64,000 bases of DNA from CAVWZH01 sp963765285 (GTDB lineage: Bacteria > Acidobacteriota > Terriglobia > Terriglobales > Acidobacteriaceae). The notes beneath the pieces were generated by a model. That model saw only the letters and a list, made by a program, of their open reading frames with translations. It did no database searches and was not told the DNA's origin. Made by a program: the position numbers and the translations under genes. The stretch covers positions 434,001 to 498,000 of the forward strand of contig CAVXVR010000004.1 in NCBI GenBank assembly GCA_963765285.1. The letters are read 5' to 3'. Positions 42,709 through 50,477 of this stretch are shown in pieces (within the stretch, counting starts at the first letter, position 1; each line of letters begins with the position of its first letter).

Positions 42709-43710
42709 ATGACGATTCGCTGCACACAATGCGGGCACGAGAACGATCCGCAATACCAGTTCTGCGGCATGTGCGGAAGTCCTCTGCGGCCTGTGACTGC
42801 TCCCTCCAGGACATCTCCCCCAGCGCCTGCGGCGAATGTTCCCTCATTCCTCAGTCTCGGGGATGAGCCAAAGCGAAATCTGAACTATCTGTTGGAAGAT
42901 GACGATGACGAGCCTAGCTCGCACACAGGGTTGTATATCTCGATTGTGTTGCTCTTGGTGCTGGGCGGCGGGGCGGCTTGGTACTGGTGGAACGGAGGAT
43001 TTCCTTGGGATGGAAGAGTCCAAAAGGACTCTGTCAGTTCCCAGGCACCGCCGACTCCCTCGGCAACCGTGACTCCGCCAGCGGAGCCCGGCTCGTCTTC
43101 ACAAACGGCAGCTTCCTCTCCGGCAACGAGCCCTAAGCCGGCGGTCACGCCTGCACCAGAGCCTGCAGCTCCAACGGCGGCCACGACACCTCCCGCGAAC
43201 GACAAACCAGCGGCGGTTCCGGCACCGCAGGCTTCAGCCACAGCAATGGATTCTGACGAAAAGCCAGCTGCTCAGGGCGCACCCTCCCCCTCAGCCGATG
43301 CCGCTGACCAGGCGACCGCCAGCCCCCCACCTGCCGAAGCCAAGGCCCCGCCAGCTCCCAAGGTACAAACCCCCAAAGCACGGCCCGTGGCCGCACCGCT
43401 TAATCCTGGAGACAAGCTTGTTTCGGACGGCGAAAAATATCTCTACGGCACGGGGGTTACGCAAGACTGCGACCGGGCGCAAAAGGATCTGCTGTCGGCG
43501 GCTCATCAAGAGAATGCCAAAGCGTATACCCTGCTGGGTGCAATGTACGCTACAGGGCACTGCGTAACGAGAGACCTGCCATCCGCCTATCGCTGGTTCG
43601 CCCGTGCCCTGCACCAGGATCCCTCGAATGCACGCCTGCAACAGAATCTGGAAGTGATTTGGAAGCAGATGACCCAACAGGAACGGCACGTTGCCACACA
43701 GGCGCCTTAA
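42709..43710 (+). CDS. Zinc-ribbon, single-pass membrane protein with Sel1/TPR-like tail
   Basis: This 333-residue protein has an N-terminal zinc ribbon (Cys5, Cys8, Cys19, Cys22 in CTQCGHEN and CGMCG), a Ser/Pro linker, one helix (about 74-94) and a long Pro/Ala-rich stretch. The C-terminal Sel1-like helical domain has YLYGTGVTQDCDRAQKDLLSAA and LLGAMYATGHCVTRDLPSAYRWFARAL. The function is unknown; it may be a scaffold across the membrane. GTG 42688 gives 7 more residues. Confidence 0.8.
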   Translation: MTIRCTQCGHENDPQYQFCGMCGSPLRPVTAPSRTSPPAPAANVPSFLSLGDEPKRNLNYLLEDDDDEPSSHTGLYISIVLLLVLGGGAAWYWWNGGFPWDGRVQKDSVSSQAPPTPSATVTPPAEPGSSSQTAASSPATSPKPAVTPAPEPAAPTAATTPPANDKPAAVPAPQASATAMDSDEKPAAQGAPSPSADAADQATASPPPAEAKAPPAPKVQTPKARPVAAPLNPGDKLVSDGEKYLYGTGVTQDCDRAQKDLLSAAHQENAKAYTLLGAMYATGHCVTRDLPSAYRWFARALHQDPSNARLQQNLEVIWKQMTQQERHVATQAP

Positions 43711-43724
43711 CTAAGGAACATAAC

Positions 43725-46052
43725 TTAAGGAACAAGGGAACGCCCGAACCTGTACGTGAGCGTCACGCTGGCGTAAGACGGGATTCGTACGCCGACGACC
43801 TGCGGCACATCTGAGGGAAAGAAATTTTCAGTCGTCTGCCCGGTATAACCACGCGCAATCAGCATATTCACGCCGAGGTTCAAGCGGCCACCCATAAATG
43901 GCCGAATCACCGCCGCGCGAAACTCCTTGACGGGAGTTCCCGTGCATTCGGCATTGGGGTCAGGAAGACATCCGGTTCCCAACGGTTTGGTGCCCACATA
44001 TTCGAATTCACCGCGCGCTTGCAGGCGGAAAGGGAGCTTCTGAATTGTGCCCAGCAAGTCAAAGATCGTCCTCGGGGCTTCCGGAGTCGGCAGCCCCGAA
44101 TCAAGGTCTCGCGCATCGGCTTTGGAAAAAGTTGCCAGGAGCGATCCCAGGCGGAAGTTGTGACGCACTGCGATGCTCATGAACCGAAGGCGTCCCGGAC
44201 CTTGATCCTCTGGTAACCCGGTATCGGCATCCAGCTGGGCCAAAGTTTGGCTGGTGGTCACATGCCCAAGAGTTAGCCGGACATCTGTGCCATGCAGGGT
44301 CTTGCTCGCCACCAGTTGATAGGAATGCGCCGTGTTCACTGGAGTCGGGGGTGTTGTCCCGGCCCCAATCCGAGGATCATTTGTAAAGAACGCTTGTCCA
44401 AAACTCAGGGAGACCAGCGGGAGAAAGCGCCAATCTTCCGGCAGGAAAGAGACCGTCGCTTTCGGCGAGTTAACGCCAACCCACCTCTGAAAGGAATTCT
44501 CAGAATGCAGCAGATCTTCGTTTTCGAAGTCGATTTGGTCCCGCCGCCATCCGAGATAGTAGCGGAAATGGCCGGTTAGCGCGCCCGCTGCGGCAATGTA
44601 GGGCGTGACTGATCCGATGGTGAGATTGTTCGAGGCGACGGGCGTAAAGGGTCCGTAATAGCTGGGATTATTCGGATCGAAAAGTCCGTAGTGGTCTAGG
44701 TCATCGCGCCGGGGGGCTTCTCGTTCGTAATCGAGGCCGACCAGCAGCGAAAGCAATTCGGCCAACTTGTTCACATAATTCGCACTGCCTCCAGCCACAG
44801 TGCGGAATTCACTTTGCCGGATAAGCCCCTGGCCAAAATTCGAAAACAACCCCAGATTGTATGTACGGAAAAAGTCAGAGAGCTGTAATTGCTGGCTTCC
44901 AGTAATTTGCCAGACGTCGTTCAGTGCGACGAGCGAGGTATGCGTCTGATCCTTCTGCCTCGGGTCGATGGTATCGCCCAAATTGCGGAAATTATCATCG
45001 CTGGGGTTCGAGCGAGAAATAGGTATGAGCCCGGGAATGTAGGAAAATCCGTAATAGCCGATGCCAACTAGCGTCAGACGGTGTCGTCCTGGATGGAAAA
45101 GCCTTTCTCCGTTGAATTTATATTGTTGCCGGTGCTCCAGACGATCCAGGAAGCCGTTTCCGTATGAGCCAGAGAAGGCCATCCAGGAGTCGCGGGAGGG
45201 GCTGAGCCCGGCCACGACATCAATGTCGCGGTAATCCCCAGTGAGGGCAATGAAAGGATCGAGGCGGGAGCGCAGGCCGTAGGTGGCCGCCAGATTGACT
45301 GAATGATTCCCCTCTCGAACGTTGAACACTCCTCCATCGACCTGAACACTCTCCAGCACTTCGGGAATGAAGATATTCGGATCGGAGTAGCCATTGCCGT
45401 GCGCATTCGCCGACAAATTGTTGGGCACAAGATAGCTGCCGACCGCGATGTATTGCGCAATCGGCTCGCCGTGATCTCCGGCCACGCCCGGCGCAAAGTA
45501 CTGCGGCGCTTTGATCCCGCTCGAAGCGGTTTCTATCGGGTATCCGGGAATTGACACCGGGGCGCCGGGACGCCCGGGGTTGGCGTCAAGCAGGTCCTGG
45601 CGGACAAACACCCGCTCGGCCGGATCAGGAGAAAGCACGTCCGACTGATTTACGTCCGCGGTCACAGTGACGGTTTCGATCCGCGATGAAAGCTGCCCCA
45701 TCCTGATTTCGAGTTCGGCGTTGCGCACATCGATAAGCTGAACGACGGGGCGGAATCCAGAAGCTTCAACCCTCACCAATATGTGGCCCGCCGACGGCGC
45801 GGTGATTTGGAATTCTCCCCGCATACCGGAATCCACTTGGCTGAGAATCTGATCGCTCCCCGAAGATTGATGCCGGACCAGTTGAACCGATGCCCCCGGC
45901 AAAGCATTCCCCTTCGGATCGGTAACACGGCCCTTCAGAACAATCTGTTGGGCAGTCAGGAGGAACGGCAACAGAACAACTACCCAGAAGAAGGCACCCC
46001 TCGCCAGCCCCAGCGGCGGCATCGTTCCTTTGGACATTAGTACGTTTCTCAT
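43725..46052 (-). CDS. TonB-dependent receptor with N-terminal carboxypeptidase-regulatory-like domain
   Basis: This 775-residue outer-membrane protein has a signal peptide (FFWVVVLLPFLLTAQQ), a regulatory-like beta-sandwich (LKGRVTDPKGNALPGASVQLV) and a plug-like region (VESVQVDGGVFNVREGNHSVNLA). The barrel ends SYASVTLTYRFGRSLVP, with an aromatic residue near the C-terminus. It probably imports a metal chelate or other ligand. It follows nikR on the same strand after 137-161 bp, so a nickel link is inferred. ATG 46052 is chosen over TTG 46076; ATG 46037 and 46022 are also possible. Confidence 0.85.
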   Translation of the reverse strand: MRNVLMSKGTMPPLGLARGAFFWVVVLLPFLLTAQQIVLKGRVTDPKGNALPGASVQLVRHQSSGSDQILSQVDSGMRGEFQITAPSAGHILVRVEASGFRPVVQLIDVRNAELEIRMGQLSSRIETVTVTADVNQSDVLSPDPAERVFVRQDLLDANPGRPGAPVSIPGYPIETASSGIKAPQYFAPGVAGDHGEPIAQYIAVGSYLVPNNLSANAHGNGYSDPNIFIPEVLESVQVDGGVFNVREGNHSVNLAATYGLRSRLDPFIALTGDYRDIDVVAGLSPSRDSWMAFSGSYGNGFLDRLEHRQQYKFNGERLFHPGRHRLTLVGIGYYGFSYIPGLIPISRSNPSDDNFRNLGDTIDPRQKDQTHTSLVALNDVWQITGSQQLQLSDFFRTYNLGLFSNFGQGLIRQSEFRTVAGGSANYVNKLAELLSLLVGLDYEREAPRRDDLDHYGLFDPNNPSYYGPFTPVASNNLTIGSVTPYIAAAGALTGHFRYYLGWRRDQIDFENEDLLHSENSFQRWVGVNSPKATVSFLPEDWRFLPLVSLSFGQAFFTNDPRIGAGTTPPTPVNTAHSYQLVASKTLHGTDVRLTLGHVTTSQTLAQLDADTGLPEDQGPGRLRFMSIAVRHNFRLGSLLATFSKADARDLDSGLPTPEAPRTIFDLLGTIQKLPFRLQARGEFEYVGTKPLGTGCLPDPNAECTGTPVKEFRAAVIRPFMGGRLNLGVNMLIARGYTGQTTENFFPSDVPQVVGVRIPSYASVTLTYRFGRSLVP

Positions 46053-46120
46053 TTTCGTGCTACCGACGGCCCCCAAAAAATTCCCTTCGATTTGTGCCAG
46101 GAACGGATCGAAGAGAAGCG

Positions 46121-46200
46121 CGGTTATACCAAGAATGGGCGGTGCTGCACCAGAGGAACCACCCTATTTTTGAGCGTCTCGAGGGTACTATTCGGTTATA
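46121..46200 (-). promoter_or_regulatory. Twin CGGTTATA sites upstream of the TonB receptor gene
   Basis: CGGTTATA occurs at 46121-46128 and 46193-46200, 72 bp apart and in the same orientation. Read on the gene strand each gives TATAACCG. They could be -10 elements (TATAAC) or operator half sites. They do not match the known NikR box GTATGA-N16-TCATAC. Confidence 0.3.
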
Positions 46201-46213
46201 AGGGATTCCCCGA

Positions 46214-46645
46214 TCAGGGGTGACGGTGCGCAGCCTGGTCCGGAGAACTCATCACCAGACGCCCGTGCTGCACTCCTTTGGTGCTGATCAACCGATCCGC
46301 CAGGCGCTGTACGTCCTTTGATTTTCCGCGGAGGACTACCACTTCCAGACAACTGTCATGGTCAAGATGAGCATGAAGCGTGGAAATGATCACATCGTGA
46401 TGCTCATGCTGTAAATCAGTGAGCTTCTCGGGCAAAAGACGCGTGTGATGATCATAAATCAGAGTAACCGTCCCGACCACGAACGCATTCGGAGTCACCA
46501 CGACCGACCCCACCAAACGATCACGTATTAAGTCGCGAAACGCCTCGGAGCGGTTCTGATAGCCCTTCTCGGCGATAAATCTGTCAAACCTCCGCAGCAG
46601 CTCTGAATTGATAGCAACGCCGATCCGGCTTAGATGATCTCCCAT
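46214..46645 (-). CDS. nikR: Nickel-responsive transcriptional regulator NikR
   Basis: This 143-residue ribbon-helix-helix repressor has an N-terminal DNA-binding domain (SRIGVAINSELLRRFDRFIAEKGYQNRSEAFRDLIRDRL). The C-terminal ACT domain has all four nickel ligands: His80, His91, His93 and Cys99 (spacing H-x10-H-x-H-x5-C). Classic targets are nickel uptake genes; here the downstream gene on the same strand is a TonB-dependent receptor. No urease or hydrogenase genes are visible here. Confidence 0.95.
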   Translation of the reverse strand: MGDHLSRIGVAINSELLRRFDRFIAEKGYQNRSEAFRDLIRDRLVGSVVVTPNAFVVGTVTLIYDHHTRLLPEKLTDLQHEHHDVIISTLHAHLDHDSCLEVVVLRGKSKDVQRLADRLISTKGVQHGRLVMSSPDQAAHRHP

Positions 46646-46868
46646 TGAACTCCTTCACTGACGAAACTTTCTCATTCCTATTCCGTTCTTCTATTCCCGC
46701 GAGTTAGCAGGCGTCAAGCGGGTCAGTCGGAAAACATTCGCCCGGGAACTATACCGACCTAACGTGCTTGTCCAATAGACGAAAATGCTGGTATGGTTTC
46801 GCGGCGGGACGTTTTTTAACCGGTAGGGACTTGCCAAATCGGGGAAGAAACCTCTTTAGTGGCACCTC

Positions 46869-46902
46869 GGTAAGCAATCCGCTCCGGGTTGCTGGCCGTA
46901 CC
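46869..46902 (+). promoter_or_regulatory. Hairpin in the sigma-factor leader
   Basis: GGTA-AGCAA (46869-46877) pairs with TTGCT (46889-46893) and TACC (46899-46902). The first possible TTG start (46889) lies in its 3' arm, so it was not used as the start. Confidence 0.4.
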
Positions 46903-46924
46903 TCAGAAAGGAAGCGGTAACAAT

Positions 46925-47473
46925 TTGCCCGGCGCTGAGTTAAGAGGAGGGGTGGGCGATTTGGTGCTGATTTCGGCCATTCGCTCCGGCGACGAGAACG
47001 CGATGGCTCAGCTCTACGATCGCTATTCTCCCATCGTGTATTCGGTGGCTTTGCGTGTGCTGGGAGATACGGCGGCGGCGGAAGATATTCTGCAAGAAGT
47101 CTTTATGCAGTTATGGAGGAATCCCGAGCTATTCGATTCTACCCGGGGGAACCTGGGGGCTTGGCTGGCCGTGATCGCACGAAACCGTTCTATCGACGCT
47201 CTACGGAAACGCAGACCTGAATCGGATGTCACTGACGTTCTGGTCTCGGTAGAGCCTGATCTGGCTGGCGAGGCCGATCGGACGCGGGCGATGGAAAAAG
47301 TCCGGGGCGCTCTGAGCAAAATGCCTTCGGCGCAGCGGGCGGCGCTGGAAATGGCGTATTTCGAAGGGCTGACTCATACTGAAATTGCGTCGAAAACAGG
47401 AGAGCCTCTGGGCACGATAAAGACGCGCATCAGGGGCGGGCTGCTGAGCTTGCGCAAGGTGTTTGAATCATGA
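46925..47473 (+). CDS. ECF-type RNA polymerase sigma factor
   Basis: This 182-residue sigma factor has only regions 2 and 4: DENAMAQLYDRYSPIVYSVALRVLGDTAAAEDILQEVF (region 2) and MPSAQRAALEMAYFEGLTHTEIASKTGEPLGTIKTRIRGG (region 4, helix-turn-helix). The start is uncertain: TTG 46925 has AAGGAAG 10 nt upstream, and TTG 46961 follows AGGAGG. The next gene (start 47470) encodes its anti-sigma factor and overlaps it by 4 nt. Confidence 0.9.
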   Translation: MPGAELRGGVGDLVLISAIRSGDENAMAQLYDRYSPIVYSVALRVLGDTAAAEDILQEVFMQLWRNPELFDSTRGNLGAWLAVIARNRSIDALRKRRPESDVTDVLVSVEPDLAGEADRTRAMEKVRGALSKMPSAQRAALEMAYFEGLTHTEIASKTGEPLGTIKTRIRGGLLSLRKVFES

Positions 47474-48252
47474 GCGCACACGAACAATTCTCGGACGACC
47501 TGACGCTTTACGCCCTCGGGTCGTTATCGGGAGAAGAACAGGCGGCCTTAGAGAAACATCTCGAAGGTTGCGCCGGTTGCCGTCGCGAACTCGAGCAGCT
47601 CCGCGGGGACATGGCTCTGATGGCCCTTTCGACCGCGGGCCCGACGCCGCCACAGCGCGCGCGTCAGCGACTACTCGCCGCGGTTGCTCGCGAACCCCGT
47701 GCGGGAGCCGTTTCCACCCCTGCCACCGAGACGGTGAGACGAGGGTGGGGACTGCCTCTACCCTGGCTGGCCGCTGTGGTCCTGGCTATTGCCGCGGTCT
47801 GGTTCTGGAGACAAAGCGATCAGCTTGCTCTGCGCGTCGCGCAATTGCAGCGCCAGTTGGAAGAGCAACAAGCCCAGCTGCAACAGGCGAAAGAAGTGGT
47901 CGCCACGCTCACCGCGACTGACGCTTTGATTGTGCCCGTGGCCGCTCCCAACACTCCGCCCCAGCCTCAGGGTAAGGCAATCTATGTACGCGAAAAGTCT
48001 CGCCTGATTTTCGTGGCCAGCAACATGCCCGCTCTGCCGCCACAGAAAGCTTATGAACTGTGGCTCATCCCAGCGCAGGGCGCTCCCATTCCCGCCGGAG
48101 TGTTTAAGCCGGATGCGCGCGGCAGCGCAATTGTCATTCATCCTCCATTACCTGCGGGACTGCAAGCGAAAGCCTTCGCCATTACGGTTGAGCCCGAAGG
48201 GGGCTCTTCTACGCCCACAATGCCCATTGTGATGGTAGGGACTGGCGGATAA
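47470..48252 (+). CDS. Membrane anti-sigma factor (RskA/zinc-finger type)
   Basis: This 260-residue protein has a cytoplasmic zinc-binding anti-sigma domain (His30, Cys34, Cys37 in HLEGCAGC) at about 1-50, one membrane helix (about 93-113), a coiled coil (QRQLEEQQAQLQQAKE) and a C-terminal RskA-like extracytoplasmic domain (YELWLIPAQGAPIPAGVFKPDARG). It probably holds the ECF sigma inactive until proteolysis. Coupled translation (ATGA overlap). Confidence 0.9.
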   Translation: MSAHEQFSDDLTLYALGSLSGEEQAALEKHLEGCAGCRRELEQLRGDMALMALSTAGPTPPQRARQRLLAAVAREPRAGAVSTPATETVRRGWGLPLPWLAAVVLAIAAVWFWRQSDQLALRVAQLQRQLEEQQAQLQQAKEVVATLTATDALIVPVAAPNTPPQPQGKAIYVREKSRLIFVASNMPALPPQKAYELWLIPAQGAPIPAGVFKPDARGSAIVIHPPLPAGLQAKAFAITVEPEGGSSTPTMPIVMVGTGG

Positions 48253-48283
48253 ATTACCCCAGGTTTTCGGAAAGCTAGGACCA

Positions 48284-49102
48284 ATGGAGAAAGCCCCAGA
48301 AGCCAGCCCGTCTCATGTCGCGGAAATCAGCTCTACCCCGAATTCCAAAGCTGAGGTTGAGAAACGAGCCGCCGCTGGGAAAATTTCGTGGTCTGGCCCC
48401 CTGATCCTCATTGTGGCCCGCAGTGTATTCATGATCGTGGCCCAGGGGTTGGTCGCTGGAATTTTCCTGCTGCGCAATCACCCCGCTCCCTGGCAAGCCG
48501 CCGCACCGTGGTGGACGGTTTACGCAACGCTAGTCGACGCTGGATGTTTGGCACTGATGGCGCGCTTCACGCGAGGGGAGGGCATTCGCCTTCGGGATCT
48601 AATCGGCAGACCGCGCCTGCGCTGGGGGCACGACTTGTTCCTCGGCATTGGTTACCTGGCTCTGATTTTTCCCTTTTTCTGGTTGGCGGCTCCCTGGGCC
48701 AGCCGGATCGTGTACGGAACCGCTCAACCCTCGATGTATCCGGGATTGCTTACGGCTCGGGCCTTGCCCCTGTGGGGAGTGATCTACAGTCTGAGCTTGT
48801 TTTGGCTCATCTGGTCGCCGACCGAAGAAATGACTTATAACGGATACGCGCTGCCGCGTCTTTATGCACTGTCAGGACGCTGGTGGGTTGCTGTTCTGCT
48901 GGTGACCTTCTGGTGGACGCTGCAGCATAGCTTTCTTCCGTTCATTGTGGATTGGAGATACGTGATCTGGCGCTTCCTGGCTTTCCTGCCAGGAGTGGCC
49001 GTCATGACGCTCATCTACTTGTTGAACCGGCGACTGCCCCCGTTGATTCTCGCGCACTGGACAATGGATATCCTGGCAGCTTTCATTACTCTTAAGTTTT
49101 AA
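48284..49102 (+). CDS. CPBP-family intramembrane metalloprotease-like protein
   Basis: This 272-residue protein has about 7 helices. CPBP motifs are SPTEEMTYNGY (two Glu), LQHSF (His) and LAHWTMDILA (His). The soluble N-terminus (1-38) is polar. The family includes CAAX/Abi proteases. It starts 31 bp after the anti-sigma gene, so it may act with that system, for example in anti-sigma cleavage; this is inference. Confidence 0.8.
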   Translation: MEKAPEASPSHVAEISSTPNSKAEVEKRAAAGKISWSGPLILIVARSVFMIVAQGLVAGIFLLRNHPAPWQAAAPWWTVYATLVDAGCLALMARFTRGEGIRLRDLIGRPRLRWGHDLFLGIGYLALIFPFFWLAAPWASRIVYGTAQPSMYPGLLTARALPLWGVIYSLSLFWLIWSPTEEMTYNGYALPRLYALSGRWWVAVLLVTFWWTLQHSFLPFIVDWRYVIWRFLAFLPGVAVMTLIYLLNRRLPPLILAHWTMDILAAFITLKF

Positions 49103-49122
49103 AAGGCACGATACTGATACTA

Positions 49123-50226
49123 ATGACGCGCTCTGCTCTGACCCTAGTTCTCTGCTGTCTCGCTTTCACTGCTTTTGCCCTCGCCCAGACTGCGCCGGAC
49201 AAAGTCGATCAATACGTGGAAGCTGAGATGGCACGGCAGCGTATTCCGGGACTGGCGCTGGGCGTGTATCGCGAGGGGGAGATTATCAAGGCGCAAGGCT
49301 ACGGCCTGGCCAACGTCGAACTGAAGGTTGCGGTGAAGCCCGAAACCGTATTTCAGTCCGGATCAATCGGCAAACAGTTCGCTGCGACGGCGGTGATGAT
49401 GTTGGTGGAGGAAGGCAAGATCCACCTCGATGACAGCATCAGAAAATACTTTCCCGACGCTCCTGAGAGCTGGCAGAACATCAAAATCCGCAATCTGTTG
49501 AGCCACACCTCGGGTCTGGCCGATTATGCTTCGGAGGACAAGACCAAACCCGGAGGCCCCATCAATCTGCGGGCAGACTATACCGAAAACCAATTGGTCA
49601 AAATCATCGAAACTTTTCCCCACGATTTTGCGCCTGGCAAGAAGTGGGCGTACTCCAACACCAATTATTTGCTGCTGGGGGTCGTGATTCACAAAGTCAC
49701 GGGCAAGTTTTACGGCGATTTTCTGCAGGAGCGAATTTTCAAGCCTCTAGGCATGAGCAGTACACGAGTCATCAGCGAAGCTGACATCATTCCCAATCGC
49801 GCTGCGGGCTACCAATTGGTGAAAGGCGAGTTAAAGAATCAAGATTGGGTCTCGCCGAGCCTCAATACTTCAGCCGATGGCGCCTTGTACTTCAACGTTC
49901 TTGATCTCGCCAAGTGGGACGGCGCGCTCTATACGGAAAAGCTGCTGAAAAAGTCCAGCCTTGACCAGATGTGGACCGTGGCTAACCTGGACAACGGCAA
50001 GCCCAACGAGGGTGACTACGGCTTTGGATGGGAGATCAGCCAGGTTAACGGACATAGAGTGTTCGAGCACGGAGGCTCGTGGCAGGGTTTCGCCGCCTAC
50101 ATCGCACGGTACGTGGACGACAAACTCACCGTGGTCGTGCTCACGAATCTCGATTCCGACCACTCCGACCCAGGAAGGATTGCGCACGGGGTCGCGGGAA
50201 TTTATATGCCGGAAGCTAAGAACTAA
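49123..50226 (+). CDS. Secreted beta-lactamase-fold serine hydrolase
   Basis: This 367-residue protein has a signal peptide (LTLVLCCLAFTAFALAQ), dyad SIGK (Ser81/Lys84), YSNTNY near 188 and a late HGGSW (HxG-type motif). It belongs to the class C beta-lactamase/esterase/D-aminopeptidase group; its natural substrate is unknown. It starts 20 bp after the CPBP gene. Confidence 0.88.
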   Translation: MTRSALTLVLCCLAFTAFALAQTAPDKVDQYVEAEMARQRIPGLALGVYREGEIIKAQGYGLANVELKVAVKPETVFQSGSIGKQFAATAVMMLVEEGKIHLDDSIRKYFPDAPESWQNIKIRNLLSHTSGLADYASEDKTKPGGPINLRADYTENQLVKIIETFPHDFAPGKKWAYSNTNYLLLGVVIHKVTGKFYGDFLQERIFKPLGMSSTRVISEADIIPNRAAGYQLVKGELKNQDWVSPSLNTSADGALYFNVLDLAKWDGALYTEKLLKKSSLDQMWTVANLDNGKPNEGDYGFGWEISQVNGHRVFEHGGSWQGFAAYIARYVDDKLTVVVLTNLDSDHSDPGRIAHGVAGIYMPEAKN

Positions 50227-50242
50227 GAACGCTCTTTCACTC

Positions 50243-50464
50243 TGTCATCCTGAGCGGAGTGGTTCGTTCACGAAGTGAACGAACACGCCGTCGAAGGACC
50301 CCATTTTCTCGACAGCGGTACCGGCCCATCAAGGAATTTCCGTGGGTAGTTCGAGGGCATCGCGAGAATTCCTTTCCAGGCTTGAAATAGCTTCGGCCTG
50401 CAAGGGGTCCTTCGACTCCGCAACCTCTTCGCTTCGCGAAGCAGTTGCTCCGCTCAGGATGACA
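50243..50464. repeat. Head-to-head pair of palindromic elements with 17-bp and 12-bp inverted repeats
   Basis: TGTCATCCTGAGCGGAG (50243-50259) is perfectly inverted at 50448-50464, and TCGAAGGACCCC (50291-50302) is inverted at 50404-50415. Each half has its own hairpin: arms GTTCGTTCAC and GTGAACGAAC around GAA on the left (50262-50284), CTTCGC/GCGAAG on the right. The centre (50303-50403) shows no gene. It fits a pair of dispersed acidobacterial repeats. Confidence 0.75.
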
Positions 50465-50477
50465 ATGGGGTGGAGGG

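Noticed and set aside
46150..46180. Rho-independent terminator on the plus strand (GGGCGGT ... ACCACCC then TATTTTT)
   Set aside because: It would terminate plus-strand transcription, but both flanking genes are on the minus strand, and the stem has a mismatch.
46646..46770. NikR operator upstream of nikR
   Set aside because: No GTATGA-N16-TCATAC-like palindrome could be found.
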